Shown: piece after piece, positions 25,054 to 33,434 of the stretch | How the letters are laid out: each line of letters begins with the position of its first letter | How positions within the stretch are numbered: position 1 is the stretch's first letter | Source of the DNA: JAWHTC01 sp032586155 | Lineage (GTDB): Bacteria > Pseudomonadota > Alphaproteobacteria > Rhodobacterales > Rhodobacteraceae | Assembly (NCBI RefSeq): GCF_032586155.1 | Contig: NZ_JAWHTC010000003.1 | Location: 372,001-436,000 of the forward strand | Reading direction: 5' to 3' | Length of the DNA: 64,000 bases | Translations under genes and position numbers: made by a program | The notes under the pieces: model-generated | What the model was told of the DNA's origin: nothing | Seen by the model: the letters and a program-made list of their open reading frames with translations, nothing else | Database searches by the model: none

Positions 25054-26889
25054 ATGAGCGATATCGGATTTGTCCGCAAAGAGATGGTCCCGGAACAGGA
25101 GCCACCGGCCTCGACCACGGGTGTGATCGGCTGGATGCGTGAAAACCTGTTCTCGGGCTGGTTCAACACCGCGCTGACCATCGTCTCGGTGTTCTTTCTC
25201 GCCATGATCCTTATGGGTCTTGTACCCTGGGTCCTGTCACCGACCTGGAAAGCTGCGTCGCTGAATGAGTGCCGTGACATCCTGCATGAAATGGGCCGCG
25301 AGGGCCATTATGCGGGCGCGTGCTGGGGCGTGATCCGGGATCGTTGGGTGCAGCTGTTCTTTGGCTTCTATCCCGCCGACTTGTATTGGCGCCCGATCGT
25401 GGCGATTGCCCTTCTGGGTGTGGCACTGGCGCCTGTCCTGTTCTCGGACAAGGTCAGTCCAAAACTGTTCTGGTTCACCGCGATTTTTCCGGTTCTATTT
25501 CCCTGGATGCTTTGGGGCGGCGCCTTTTGGACGCCGTTGCTTGTGGTTGCGGGATTTGTCTTGGCGTATTTCGTTTACAGCTATGTTGAACGGGTGGCCT
25601 CATCGCTTTTGGCGCTCATCGCGGCGATCCTGTTCGCTGTGATCTGGTTCGTCTGGGGCGTCGGCACTGTGTCAGGGGTTGTTAATACGTCGCTAGGGGC
25701 GGCCCGGCTCGACGGTCAACTGGAACAGGTGACGACCGAGATCACCAGGCTGGAGGCCGAGGTGGCAAGGCTCGATGGCGAAATCAAAACGGCCGAAGAC
25801 GCTGTCACGGCTGTTATGGAGGCCGGTGACAGTGCTCGCGAAAGCGGTGGCGATGCGTTTCGAACCTTGATCGCCGAAGCGCGCGTGCCGCGTAATGTGC
25901 TTGGGGCGCTGCGGGCCGAAAAGGGGATTGTCGATACCAATCTGTCTCATCTCAAGTCCTACAAGCGTCGGATGGAACTCTTGCCGGAGCTTGTCGAAAA
26001 ACTGCCCGGCCTGCGTGAAGCGGCGGCGGTGGCACGCGATGCGTTGCCAGCTTCGGTATCTCATGTCACCACCGAAGCCGGGTTAGACAAGTTCAAAACC
26101 CGCATCTCGGATGAGGGGCTGGATATCCTGCAAGACGACATGAAAGCCCTTGAGGCGGTGCTCAAGCAGGAAAACGAAGTGCGCTTCACCGAAGGGTCAA
26201 TTGATGTGACCTATGCAGATGCCGCACGGATTGGGCTGCGCCCTGTCGAAAGCCGTAACTTTGGTGGGTACATGCTGTCGATCACCATCGGTGTGGTTGC
26301 AATTGCAGTTTCCCTGCCTTTGGGCATTCTGCTGGCGCTGGGGCGGCAATCCAACCTTCCGCTTCTCAAATCGCTCTGTGTCGGCTTTATCGAGTTCATT
26401 CGAGGGGTGCCTTTGATCACGCTTCTGTTCGTGGCCTCTACTCTTCTCAATATTTTCCTGCCACCGGGGACGAATTTCGATATCATCCTGCGGGTGATCA
26501 TCATGGCCACGCTGTTCTCGGCCGCCTACATGGCCGAGGTGGTGCGCGGCGGTCTCGCCGCGTTGCCCACGGGACAGTATGAAGGGGCCGACAGTCTCGG
26601 CCTGAACTACTGGCAGAGCCAACGGCTGATCATCATGCCGCAGGCGTTGAAAATCTCGATCCCGGGCATTGTTTCGTCCTTCATCGGGCTGTTCAAGGAT
26701 ACCGTGCTGGTGTCGATCATTGGCCTTTTGGATCCCTTGGGTCTCTCCAACGCCGTCCGGGCCGATGCTGCCTGGAATGGTATCGTGTGGGAGATCTACG
26801 GGTTCATCGCGCTGTTGTTCTTCATCGTGTGTTTCTCGATGTCCCGCTACTCCATGTATCTCGAGCGCAAGCTCCATACCGGCCGCTAA
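25054..26889 (+). CDS. bztC: Amino-acid ABC transporter permease BztC with coiled-coil insertion
   Basis: Second permease of the Bzt transporter. At 611 residues it is much longer than the roughly 430 usual for BztC. Residues 1-210 hold the N-terminal membrane part and residues 400-611 the permease core, with the EAA loop GQYEGADSLGLNYWQSQRLIIMPQALKISIPG. Between them, about residues 216-378, lies an extra segment of heptad-like helices (LEQVTTEITRLEAEVARLDGE; later LKSYKRRMELLPELVEKL) predicted to be a coiled coil. Counting five helices before it places the insertion in the periplasm if the N terminus is cytosolic. Its function is unknown. Confidence 0.9.
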   Translation: MSDIGFVRKEMVPEQEPPASTTGVIGWMRENLFSGWFNTALTIVSVFFLAMILMGLVPWVLSPTWKAASLNECRDILHEMGREGHYAGACWGVIRDRWVQLFFGFYPADLYWRPIVAIALLGVALAPVLFSDKVSPKLFWFTAIFPVLFPWMLWGGAFWTPLLVVAGFVLAYFVYSYVERVASSLLALIAAILFAVIWFVWGVGTVSGVVNTSLGAARLDGQLEQVTTEITRLEAEVARLDGEIKTAEDAVTAVMEAGDSARESGGDAFRTLIAEARVPRNVLGALRAEKGIVDTNLSHLKSYKRRMELLPELVEKLPGLREAAAVARDALPASVSHVTTEAGLDKFKTRISDEGLDILQDDMKALEAVLKQENEVRFTEGSIDVTYADAARIGLRPVESRNFGGYMLSITIGVVAIAVSLPLGILLALGRQSNLPLLKSLCVGFIEFIRGVPLITLLFVASTLLNIFLPPGTNFDIILRVIIMATLFSAAYMAEVVRGGLAALPTGQYEGADSLGLNYWQSQRLIIMPQALKISIPGIVSSFIGLFKDTVLVSIIGLLDPLGLSNAVRADAAWNGIVWEIYGFIALLFFIVCFSMSRYSMYLERKLHTGR

Positions 26890-26904
26890 AAGGAGGGTTC
26901 CAGT

Positions 26905-27696
26905 ATGTCTGAACTCGCAACCGACCGTGAAATCGACCGCTCGCATATGTCCGTTTCGGACGAGGTCGCCATTGAAATCGCAGGCATGAACAAGTGGTAC
27001 GGCACGTTCCACGTTCTGCGCGACATCAACCTGACCGTTCAGCGTGGCGAACGCATCGTGATCTGTGGCCCCTCGGGGTCCGGTAAGTCGACGCTGATCC
27101 GCTGCATCAACGCGCTGGAAGAGCACCAGCAGGGCAAGATCGTTGTCGATGGCACCGAACTGTCGAACGACCTCAAGAACATCGACAAGATCCGCCGCGA
27201 AGTCGGCATGGTGTTCCAGCACTTCAACCTGTTCCCGCATCTCAGCATTCTCGACAACCTAACCCTTGCGCCGATCTGGGTTCGCAAGACCCCGCGCAAA
27301 GAGGCTGAAGAGATCGCCATGCATTACCTGGAAAAGGTCAAGATCCCCGAACAGGCCGACAAGTTCCCCGGTCAGCTTTCGGGTGGTCAGCAGCAGCGTG
27401 TGGCGATTGCCCGCTCGCTCTGCATGCAGCCGCGGATCATGCTGTTTGACGAACCCACGTCGGCGCTTGATCCCGAGATGATCAAGGAAGTGCTCGACAC
27501 CATGATCGAACTGGCCGAGGAAGGCATGACCATGCTCTGTGTGACCCACGAGATGGGCTTTGCCCGTCAGGTCGCAAACCGCGTGATCTTCATGGATGCC
27601 GGCCAGATCATCGAACAGAATGAGCCCGAGGAATTCTTCGGCAACCCGCAAAGTGACCGGACCAAGCTGTTCCTCAGCCAGATCTTGGGTCACTAA
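26905..27696 (+). CDS. bztD: Amino-acid ABC transporter ATP-binding protein
   Basis: The ATPase that drives the Bzt transporter, 263 residues. Walker A is GPSGSGKST (55-63), the Q-loop is in VFQHFNLFPHL, the ABC signature is LSGGQQQR, and Walker B is IMLFDEPTSALDPE, followed by the H-loop in CVTHEMGFA. AAAAGGAGGGTTCCAGT precedes the ATG. It is the last gene of the operon. Confidence 0.96.
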   Translation: MSELATDREIDRSHMSVSDEVAIEIAGMNKWYGTFHVLRDINLTVQRGERIVICGPSGSGKSTLIRCINALEEHQQGKIVVDGTELSNDLKNIDKIRREVGMVFQHFNLFPHLSILDNLTLAPIWVRKTPRKEAEEIAMHYLEKVKIPEQADKFPGQLSGGQQQRVAIARSLCMQPRIMLFDEPTSALDPEMIKEVLDTMIELAEEGMTMLCVTHEMGFARQVANRVIFMDAGQIIEQNEPEEFFGNPQSDRTKLFLSQILGH

Positions 27697-27719
27697 AATC
27701 TTTCTGGACAATCAGATTG

Positions 27720-27750
27720 AAAAGGGCGGGGATTTCCCCGCCCTTTTCTT
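27720..27750 (+). terminator. Rho-independent terminator after bztD
   Basis: AAAAGGGCGGGG-ATTT-CCCCGCCCTTTT, a perfect twelve-pair stem, followed by CTT. The A/T flanks make it likely to work in both directions. It ends the bzt operon. Confidence 0.92.
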
Positions 27751-27893
27751 ATTCATTCCCGCCAACGGCCCTCTCGAGCACATAGTGACAAGTGCACCAA
27801 TATTTGCGTATTGGCGCGATATGCACGCACCTGGCGTTACCGACATCGGCTTTTAAGTAGGCACAGCATTCGGATTGCTTCGAACTTCTAATA

Positions 27894-28013
27894 CGTTTCG
27901 ACCTATTGTTGAGGCACAAAAAATTGTCGAAACGCGCAAGAGCTATAGAGCAAGAGCTATAGAGGTTGTGTGAGTTTCGAGACCAAGCCGTGCCTCAACT
28001 GAATCTCGAAACG
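27894..28013. ncRNA. Twin hairpins with complementary loops (possible small RNA or MITE-like element)
   Basis: Hairpin A has the stem CGTTTCGA (27894-27901) / TCGAAACG (27927-27934), and its loop contains GTTGAGGCAC (27908-27917). Hairpin B has the stem GTTTCGAG (27974-27981) / CTCGAAAC (28005-28012), and its loop contains GTGCCTCAAC (27990-27999). The loop decamers are exact reverse complements and the stems are nearly the same. The 120 bases therefore also form one large inverted repeat. A 14-base tandem duplication (CAAGAGCTATAGAG, 27937-27964) lies between. No open frame is seen. The flanks, 27751-27893 and 28014-28173, show nothing I can name. Confidence 0.5.
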
Positions 28014-28173
28014 CTTTAGCAATTATTCTGCATCTAACCGGCGCCAGTCCGGATCAGGCCGATCGCTCACAAGATTTGGCTCGAGCCAAGCTATTAACCC
28101 CAGTCGATCATATCAGCGTCAGCACATCCAACCTTTGCCAGAATGGCAGGTAGCCGCCGGTCTCGTCGGTGCG

Positions 28174-28785
28174 TTAAGCCTTGGCAAAGGCCTGCTCATA
28201 GGGCGGGCGGTCGCCCGGGGCCAGGCTGCGGCTGCCGTCAACAGCAGCCATCTGGTCAAGCATATCCTGCGCAGTTTCCCCCCTGTATTTCGCCGCATAG
28301 TATAGCGTCTCGGCCCGCACTGCCGAGCCAGAGGTCACAAGCGCAGCTATCGCATTCTGCGCCTCTGCGTAAACCGGTGCTTCGTCGTCAATGTACCGCG
28401 CCACCTCATAGATCGGATCGGGCGCCTCGGACTCGATGACGACGAGCCGCCCGCCGGGTTTCACGATCCGCGCGGCTTCTTTCATGGCCGCAAACCGATC
28501 CTGCGCGTGGTGCAGGCTTTCGCTGAACACCGCCAGGCCAAAGGCATTGTCCGGCAGGCCGGTCTGTTCGCCGGTTCCGGCCAGAAAGGTTGCCCGCCCG
28601 CTGTCCCGGGCGCATTGCAGAAAGGCGGGGTTGGGCTCGATCCCCGTAGCATTCGCGCCAAGCAAGACCAGTTCTTCGGTCACCTGACCTCTGCCGCAGC
28701 CGATATCGATCACGTCAAGTCCGGCAATATCGCCGACACTGCGCGCCATCGCTTCGGGGATGGAAAGAAAATCTCGCTTGTTCAT
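28174..28785 (-). CDS. Class I SAM-dependent methyltransferase
   Basis: A 203-residue methyltransferase of the UbiE/Methyltransf_11 type. Motif I is VIDIGCGRGQVTEEL, the acidic residue at the end of strand 2 is in TGIEPNP, and FSESLHHAQD and KPGGRLVVIES are the later family blocks. I take the ATG at 28785 because GAAGGAGGGAACC lies before it; an earlier in-frame ATG lacks a site. The substrate is unknown. The neighbours are degraded genes and give no help. Confidence 0.85.
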   Translation of the reverse strand: MNKRDFLSIPEAMARSVGDIAGLDVIDIGCGRGQVTEELVLLGANATGIEPNPAFLQCARDSGRATFLAGTGEQTGLPDNAFGLAVFSESLHHAQDRFAAMKEAARIVKPGGRLVVIESEAPDPIYEVARYIDDEAPVYAEAQNAIAALVTSGSAVRAETLYYAAKYRGETAQDMLDQMAAVDGSRSLAPGDRPPYEQAFAKA

Positions 28786-28848
28786 GGTTCCCTCCTTCGC
28801 AAAGCCATCGGGTTTCCACATTCGAAGACCGGGTGTCAGTATGGCGCC

Positions 28849-29124
28849 TCACAGACCTTCCAGAAATGACTGTGCCTTGCTGACCCACAGGTCGGGCTCA
28901 GCGGTGGTGGCGTAATGGCCCAGCACGCTCCTGACCTCGTGATACGTCACCTCCGTCTCCGCTTTGCGCATGGCCCTACAGATTTCCGGGCCGATCGCAG
29001 CCGGGTAAAACTCGTCATGGTCGCAGAGCACGTAGAACATCGCGGCCCGGATGCGATCCAACCGGTCCGAGACATCGAAGGCGCCGATGGCCTCGTTTAG
29101 TCGCACCAAGCTCAGCGGCCCTCA
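28849..29124 (-). pseudogene. C-terminal fragment of an alpha/beta hydrolase
   Basis: About 90 codons encode only the end of an alpha/beta-hydrolase-fold protein resembling the homoserine acetyltransferase-like group. AFDVSDRLDRIRAAMFYVLCDHD holds the acid residue and RSVLGHYATTAEPDLW holds the catalytic histidine (GHYATT). The nucleophile half is missing. An in-frame stop lies just upstream at about 29125. The fragment begins exactly where the regulator gene upstream breaks off, pointing to a deletion that joined two genes. Confidence 0.65.
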
Positions 29125-30446
29125 ACCCAATGCGTCCAACCAACCGCGGCGTGGGCCGAGGCATAGTCCGGATCGATCCCGATGGCACCCTCCGCAAGTT
29201 GCCGGGCCTCGCGGATCCCTTCTATATGGTGGGCGTGGATCAGATGCGTCGCCTGCACGACCGCCTCCCAGGCCTCGAAGCTGCGGGTGCCCAAGGACCA
29301 GACCCGCGCCTGCTCGCCTTCGGTCAGTCGCACCTGAAGCTGGGTGACGATATCCTTGGTCAGCGAATCCTGAATTTCGAGGATGTCGGCCAGCTTCCGG
29401 TCGAACCGCTCGGCCCAGATTTGCCGGTTCGAGGTACAGTCAACCAGTTGCGCGGTCAGGCGCACCCTGTCACCCACGACCTGAAGCGCGGATTTCAGCA
29501 CCGCCTGCTCGTCGGACGGCCGCTCCACGGTGGCGCTGTGACCTTTCAGGGCGTCCGGCAGGCTCAGATCGATGATATCGAGATCCGATAGCTTGGTCAG
29601 CGTCGTGACGATTTCAGTCTGCAGTCCAGCGGCGAGGTCAGCACCGCGCCGGGAATTGCCAAGCACCCCGAACGGCAAAATCGTCAGTGTCTGACGCGCG
29701 ACCCGACCCACGACGCCTTCCCGCCCGTTCTCGCCGATCTGCTGCGAAAGCGATTGCATCAGATTCTGCGTTTCCCAACTCGGGTCGATGTCCAGTTCGT
29801 CCCGCAAAAACCGGGCGAACGCCCGGTATTCCTGAACCGCCTCCGACGCCCGTCCGTCCCGGGCCAGCAGGTCCATCAGAATCCGCCGGGGCGCTTCCGC
29901 CATCGGATTCACCCGTATTGCCCTTTCGGCGAATGTCAGCGCTTTCTGCCCGTCGCCCGCCCTCGCGCACCGCGTCAGGGCAAGCTGCAACGCGTCCTGC
30001 CGGTGCCGCCGCTCGATTGCAAGCCAGTCGTTCCACCTTTCCCCGGCAATATCAGTTCCGGCCAGAAAGTCAGCGGGCGCGATCCGCAGAAGGCTGTCAG
30101 CCGCCACATCCGGGTCATCCCGGAGGAACCGGTCCAGAACCAGCGTGTCACTTTCATAGCGCGCCGTGTTGAGACCCACGAGGTCGCCTCTGGTCACAAC
30201 AACACCGACGCCCATGATCCGACGCAGCCGTTCCATCGCCTTCCTGAGGGTTTGCCGGGCCTGCCGGGCAAACATGCGCTCCCACAAAACGTCGATCAGT
30301 TCCGCGCGTGGCACCATCGCGGGGTGACTTGCATCGAGGTAGGCGATCAGCGCGGCCAACTTGGGTGTCACCGGCAGTATTGTCCCATCCCCTAGGCAGA
30401 ACTCGGGATTTCCCAAAAGGCGGGCCAAAATCGAGTTAATCGACAT
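29112..30446 (-). CDS. SARP/BTAD-type regulator with TolB-like domain, probably truncated
   Basis: A 444-residue one-component regulator. An N-terminal winged helix (TPKLAALIAYLDASHPAMVPRAELIDVLW) precedes a bacterial transcriptional activator domain at about 100-230 (PADFLAGTDIAGERWNDWLAIERR). A TolB-like/adenylate-cyclase-associated domain follows at about 250-375 (LTILPFGVLGNS, VVGDRVRLTAQLVD), and then the first TPR helices. Relatives continue with several more TPRs, but this frame stops after AAVGWTHWVEGR, where a hydrolase tail begins. I chose the ATG at 30446 with AGGGAAG upstream. Function may be lost or altered. Confidence 0.7.
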   Translation of the reverse strand: MSINSILARLLGNPEFCLGDGTILPVTPKLAALIAYLDASHPAMVPRAELIDVLWERMFARQARQTLRKAMERLRRIMGVGVVVTRGDLVGLNTARYESDTLVLDRFLRDDPDVAADSLLRIAPADFLAGTDIAGERWNDWLAIERRHRQDALQLALTRCARAGDGQKALTFAERAIRVNPMAEAPRRILMDLLARDGRASEAVQEYRAFARFLRDELDIDPSWETQNLMQSLSQQIGENGREGVVGRVARQTLTILPFGVLGNSRRGADLAAGLQTEIVTTLTKLSDLDIIDLSLPDALKGHSATVERPSDEQAVLKSALQVVGDRVRLTAQLVDCTSNRQIWAERFDRKLADILEIQDSLTKDIVTQLQVRLTEGEQARVWSLGTRSFEAWEAVVQATHLIHAHHIEGIREARQLAEGAIGIDPDYASAHAAVGWTHWVEGR

Positions 30447-31214
30447 CGTCTTCCCTGGCGCCATTTTTGATTTGTTCGAGCATAGCACTGGAGAAATGTC
30501 CGTTCCGATGAAATATCCCCCTTCAGCGAGACGGTTCGTGCCATGCCAGTCAAAATATCGGCATCAACTTCTTGGGCTATCTTTGGCGGCGACCCCCAGC
30601 CGTACTGAATGAGAAAAATGCCGTCATGCGCTGAAAACGGTTGTTCAGTACTACGCAATAGATGGCAACTTTGTCCCGCAGTGCGGTCCTTGGTACAACC
30701 GGCAGACTATGACCGCTCAGAGCCCAATGCAGACCAATCAAATTACGCAAAACGCACACGTAACGGACAGTCTCGCAGCGTTGCGTTCGAACCTTTGCTA
30801 AACGGCAGCGTGAATAGCGGATCTTCGAACTGCAACGATCGGTTTTGTGGCACTTACGCTGTCAGGCGGTCTCTTGCGCCAAGCTCGTGCATCCGCGATC
30901 GGCCATGTAGCTGGCGGTATCAAGCATGCGGTTCGAAAACCCCCATTCGCTATCGCGCTACGACATGACCCTGACCGGCGTTGGCCAATTCACCCCTGTT
31001 GTCATTGACCGGCCCGGAGGCGAACACAGCGATCTCGGGTGGCGTGGAAAACCCGTCGCAAAACGCCTGCGACACCGGGGTGTCACATTGCCGGGTTTCA
31101 AGGGGTGACGAGCCGATCAACTCCACATTCTGAAAACCGGCAAATCGCGCTTGCGTGCCGCCGATATCTGCAACCAGGCGCCACGAAGACGTCTAGCCAA
31201 TCCTCTTCGATTTA
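30447..31214. other. Degraded intergenic region
   Basis: A 768-base stretch between the truncated regulator and glgB. Short reading frames (30609-30968, 30926-31108) have no family features, so I leave them out. Part of it is the remnant of a GAPDH gene listed separately. The rest shows nothing I can name and looks like decaying DNA. Confidence 0.55.
30862..31005 (-). pseudogene. gap: 3' remnant of a glyceraldehyde-3-phosphate dehydrogenase gene
   Basis: On the minus strand, 30981 to 30901 reads TPVRVMS, a TAG stop, then RDSEWGFSNRMLDTASYMA, running on to a TGA at 30862-30864. The hallmark C-terminal block of GAPDH is VRVxSWYDNEWGFSNRM; here the W and Y codons have become TAG and CGC. Upstream, TGVNW still aligns with the preceding strand. 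The sequence is not a recent copy of the intact gap at 46818, which continues IDTGRIMGALL. Confidence 0.75.
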
Positions 31215-33434
31215 TCAGGCAAGGCCATTCCGCAACCGAAAGAACACTGCTGTATTACCGGGAAGATCGAAACCGATCGATTGCGATTGCCCGCTCCAAG
31301 CGATGGCTTCGCTGTCACATGATGCCGGACCATGACCTGATCCGCCGAATTCTTCGGCGTTGCTGTTCAGCAAAACGTCCCAACGCCCCTCGTTGGGAAC
31401 GCCCAACCGATAGCCTTCTCGCGGGGTCGGCGTGAAGTTGCAGACCACAAGTACGGGATCGGTGCCATCTTTGCCCTGTCGGACCCAGGCATAGACCGAG
31501 AGGTCCGATTGGTCGACTTCGAGCCAGTAAAACCCGCTGGCGTTGCAGTCGGTCTGATACAGCGTCGGCGTTTCACCATAGACGTTGTTCAGCGCCTTAA
31601 CCCAGCCCTGCATGCCGCTATGCCAGGCATGGTCGAGCAAATGCCAATCCAGCGATTGGTCGTGGTTCCACTCGGCGCCCTGGGCAAATTCCTGGCCCAT
31701 GAACAACAGCTTCTTGCCGGGATGGCCCCACATGAAGCCGTAATAGGCGCGCAGGCAGGCAAATTTGTCAAAGCCGTCGCCCGGCATCTTGGACAGCATC
31801 GAACCCTTGCCGTGCACCACCTCGTCGTGGCTGATAGGCAGCATGAAGTTTTCCGAAAACGCGTAAGTCAGGCCGAAGGTCATCTGGTGATGGTGATGCG
31901 AGCGGTGGATCGGGTCGCGCCCGATGTAATCCAGCGTGTCGTTCATCCAGCCCATGTTCCACTTGAAACCAAAGCCCAACCCGCCCTGATCCGTTGGTTT
32001 GCTGACCCCGGGAAAGGATGTGCTTTCTTCGGCCACCATCATCACACCGGCATCGGCCTTGTAGACCAGCTCGTTGGTGCGCTGCAGAAAGGCGATGGCT
32101 TCGAGGTTTTCGCGTCCGCCATGTTCATTGGGCACCCATTCGCCGTCGTTGCGCGAATAGTCACGATAGAGCATCGAGGCCACGGCATCGACGCGCAGCC
32201 CGTCAAGGTGGAACTCCTTGATCCAGTAAAGCGCGTTGGCGACAAGGAAATTCTGAACCTCGCGCCGACCGTAGTTGTAGATCAGCGTGTTCCAATCCTG
32301 GTGGAACCCTTCCCGTGGGTCGGCATGTTCATAAAGCGGTGTTCCGTCGAACTGGCCAAGCCCATGTTCGTCGGTCGGGAAATGCCCGGGCACCCAGTCG
32401 AGCAGAACACCCAGCCCGGCGCGGTGACAGGCATTGACGAAATGGCGGAATTCGTCGGGCGTACCATAGCGGATGGTGGGCGCGAACAGGCCGATGGGCT
32501 GATAGCCCCACGAGCCGTCAAACGGAAACTCCGAGATCGGCATCAGCTCGATATGGGTGAAGCCCATGTCGCGCACATAGGCGACCAGCTCGCTTGCAAA
32601 TTCGAGATAGCTGAGCGGTCGGTTGCCGTCCTCGATCTTGCGCTTCCATGATCCCAGATGCACTTCGTAGATCGAAATTGGTTGGTCGTGGCCGTTGCGC
32701 TCGGCGCGGGTGGCCATCCACTCATTATCGGACCAGGCATAGTCACCCAGATCGCGCACCACCGAGGCGGTTGAGGGCGGATGCTCGGCCCCGAAGCCGA
32801 CCGGGTCTGCCTTGAGCGGCAGGACATTGCCCGCCTGATCGCGGATCTCGTATTTGTAGATGCTGCAGTCGGGCAGGGCCGGGACAAAGATTTCCCACAC
32901 GCCGGTGGTTCCGCGCGACCGCATGACATGGCGGCGACCGTCCCACTGATTGAACTCGCCGACGACCGATACGCGGGACGCCGACGGTGCCCAAACGGCG
33001 AAATGCACCCCTTTGGTGCCCTGATGGGTCATCGGATGTGCGCCGAGGCTGTTCCACAATTCCAGATGGGCGCCTTCGGAGATCAGATATTCATCCATCT
33101 CACCCAGAACCGGGGCAAAGCGATAGGCGTCCTCCTGCTCCCAGGTTGTGTCGCCGCTTTTGGCCCGCAGACGATAGGGACCGGTGGCCACGCCCTTGCG
33201 GACATAGCCGGAAAACAGCCCGCGCCCGTCGAGCCGGTGCAACACCGCCTCGCGTTTGCCGGTCTTGCCATCCAGAACCTCGACGCTTTCTGCGCCGGGC
33301 ACCAAAGCTGTCACACTCCAGCGCCGCCCGTTCTTGTGCGGTCCGAGAACGGCAAATGGATCGGACATGGTGCCGGTCAAAAGCGCCTCGTGCGTGGCGG
33401 CATCGAACCCCGGATCATAGGTTAGCGTGGTCAT
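31215..33434 (-). CDS. glgB: 1,4-alpha-glucan branching enzyme
   Basis: Makes the alpha-1,6 branches of glycogen. The start at 33434 gives 739 residues (MTTLTYDPGFDAATHEALLTG) and overlaps the glgP stop by four bases; a longer frame is rejected. Two N-terminal beta domains (N1 at about 20-110, CBM48 at about 115-220) precede the GH13 barrel. Catalytic residues are in HLDGLRVDAVASML (nucleophile D), MMVAEESTSFPGVS (acid/base E) and LPISHDEVVHGKGSM (D). It is the last gene of the glycogen operon. Confidence 0.96.
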   Translation of the reverse strand: MTTLTYDPGFDAATHEALLTGTMSDPFAVLGPHKNGRRWSVTALVPGAESVEVLDGKTGKREAVLHRLDGRGLFSGYVRKGVATGPYRLRAKSGDTTWEQEDAYRFAPVLGEMDEYLISEGAHLELWNSLGAHPMTHQGTKGVHFAVWAPSASRVSVVGEFNQWDGRRHVMRSRGTTGVWEIFVPALPDCSIYKYEIRDQAGNVLPLKADPVGFGAEHPPSTASVVRDLGDYAWSDNEWMATRAERNGHDQPISIYEVHLGSWKRKIEDGNRPLSYLEFASELVAYVRDMGFTHIELMPISEFPFDGSWGYQPIGLFAPTIRYGTPDEFRHFVNACHRAGLGVLLDWVPGHFPTDEHGLGQFDGTPLYEHADPREGFHQDWNTLIYNYGRREVQNFLVANALYWIKEFHLDGLRVDAVASMLYRDYSRNDGEWVPNEHGGRENLEAIAFLQRTNELVYKADAGVMMVAEESTSFPGVSKPTDQGGLGFGFKWNMGWMNDTLDYIGRDPIHRSHHHHQMTFGLTYAFSENFMLPISHDEVVHGKGSMLSKMPGDGFDKFACLRAYYGFMWGHPGKKLLFMGQEFAQGAEWNHDQSLDWHLLDHAWHSGMQGWVKALNNVYGETPTLYQTDCNASGFYWLEVDQSDLSVYAWVRQGKDGTDPVLVVCNFTPTPREGYRLGVPNEGRWDVLLNSNAEEFGGSGHGPASCDSEAIAWSGQSQSIGFDLPGNTAVFFRLRNGLA

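Noticed and set aside
23703..25280. A 525-codon open frame opposite bztB
   Set aside because: Antisense shadow of a permease gene, with no recognisable domain.
27937..27964. Possible CRISPR-like direct repeats
   Set aside because: Only two copies of a 14-base unit in tandem with no spacer; this is a short duplication, not an array.
30609..30968. A 119-codon open frame in the spacer before glgB
   Set aside because: No ribosome site, no family pattern, and it runs over the antisense of the GAPDH remnant.
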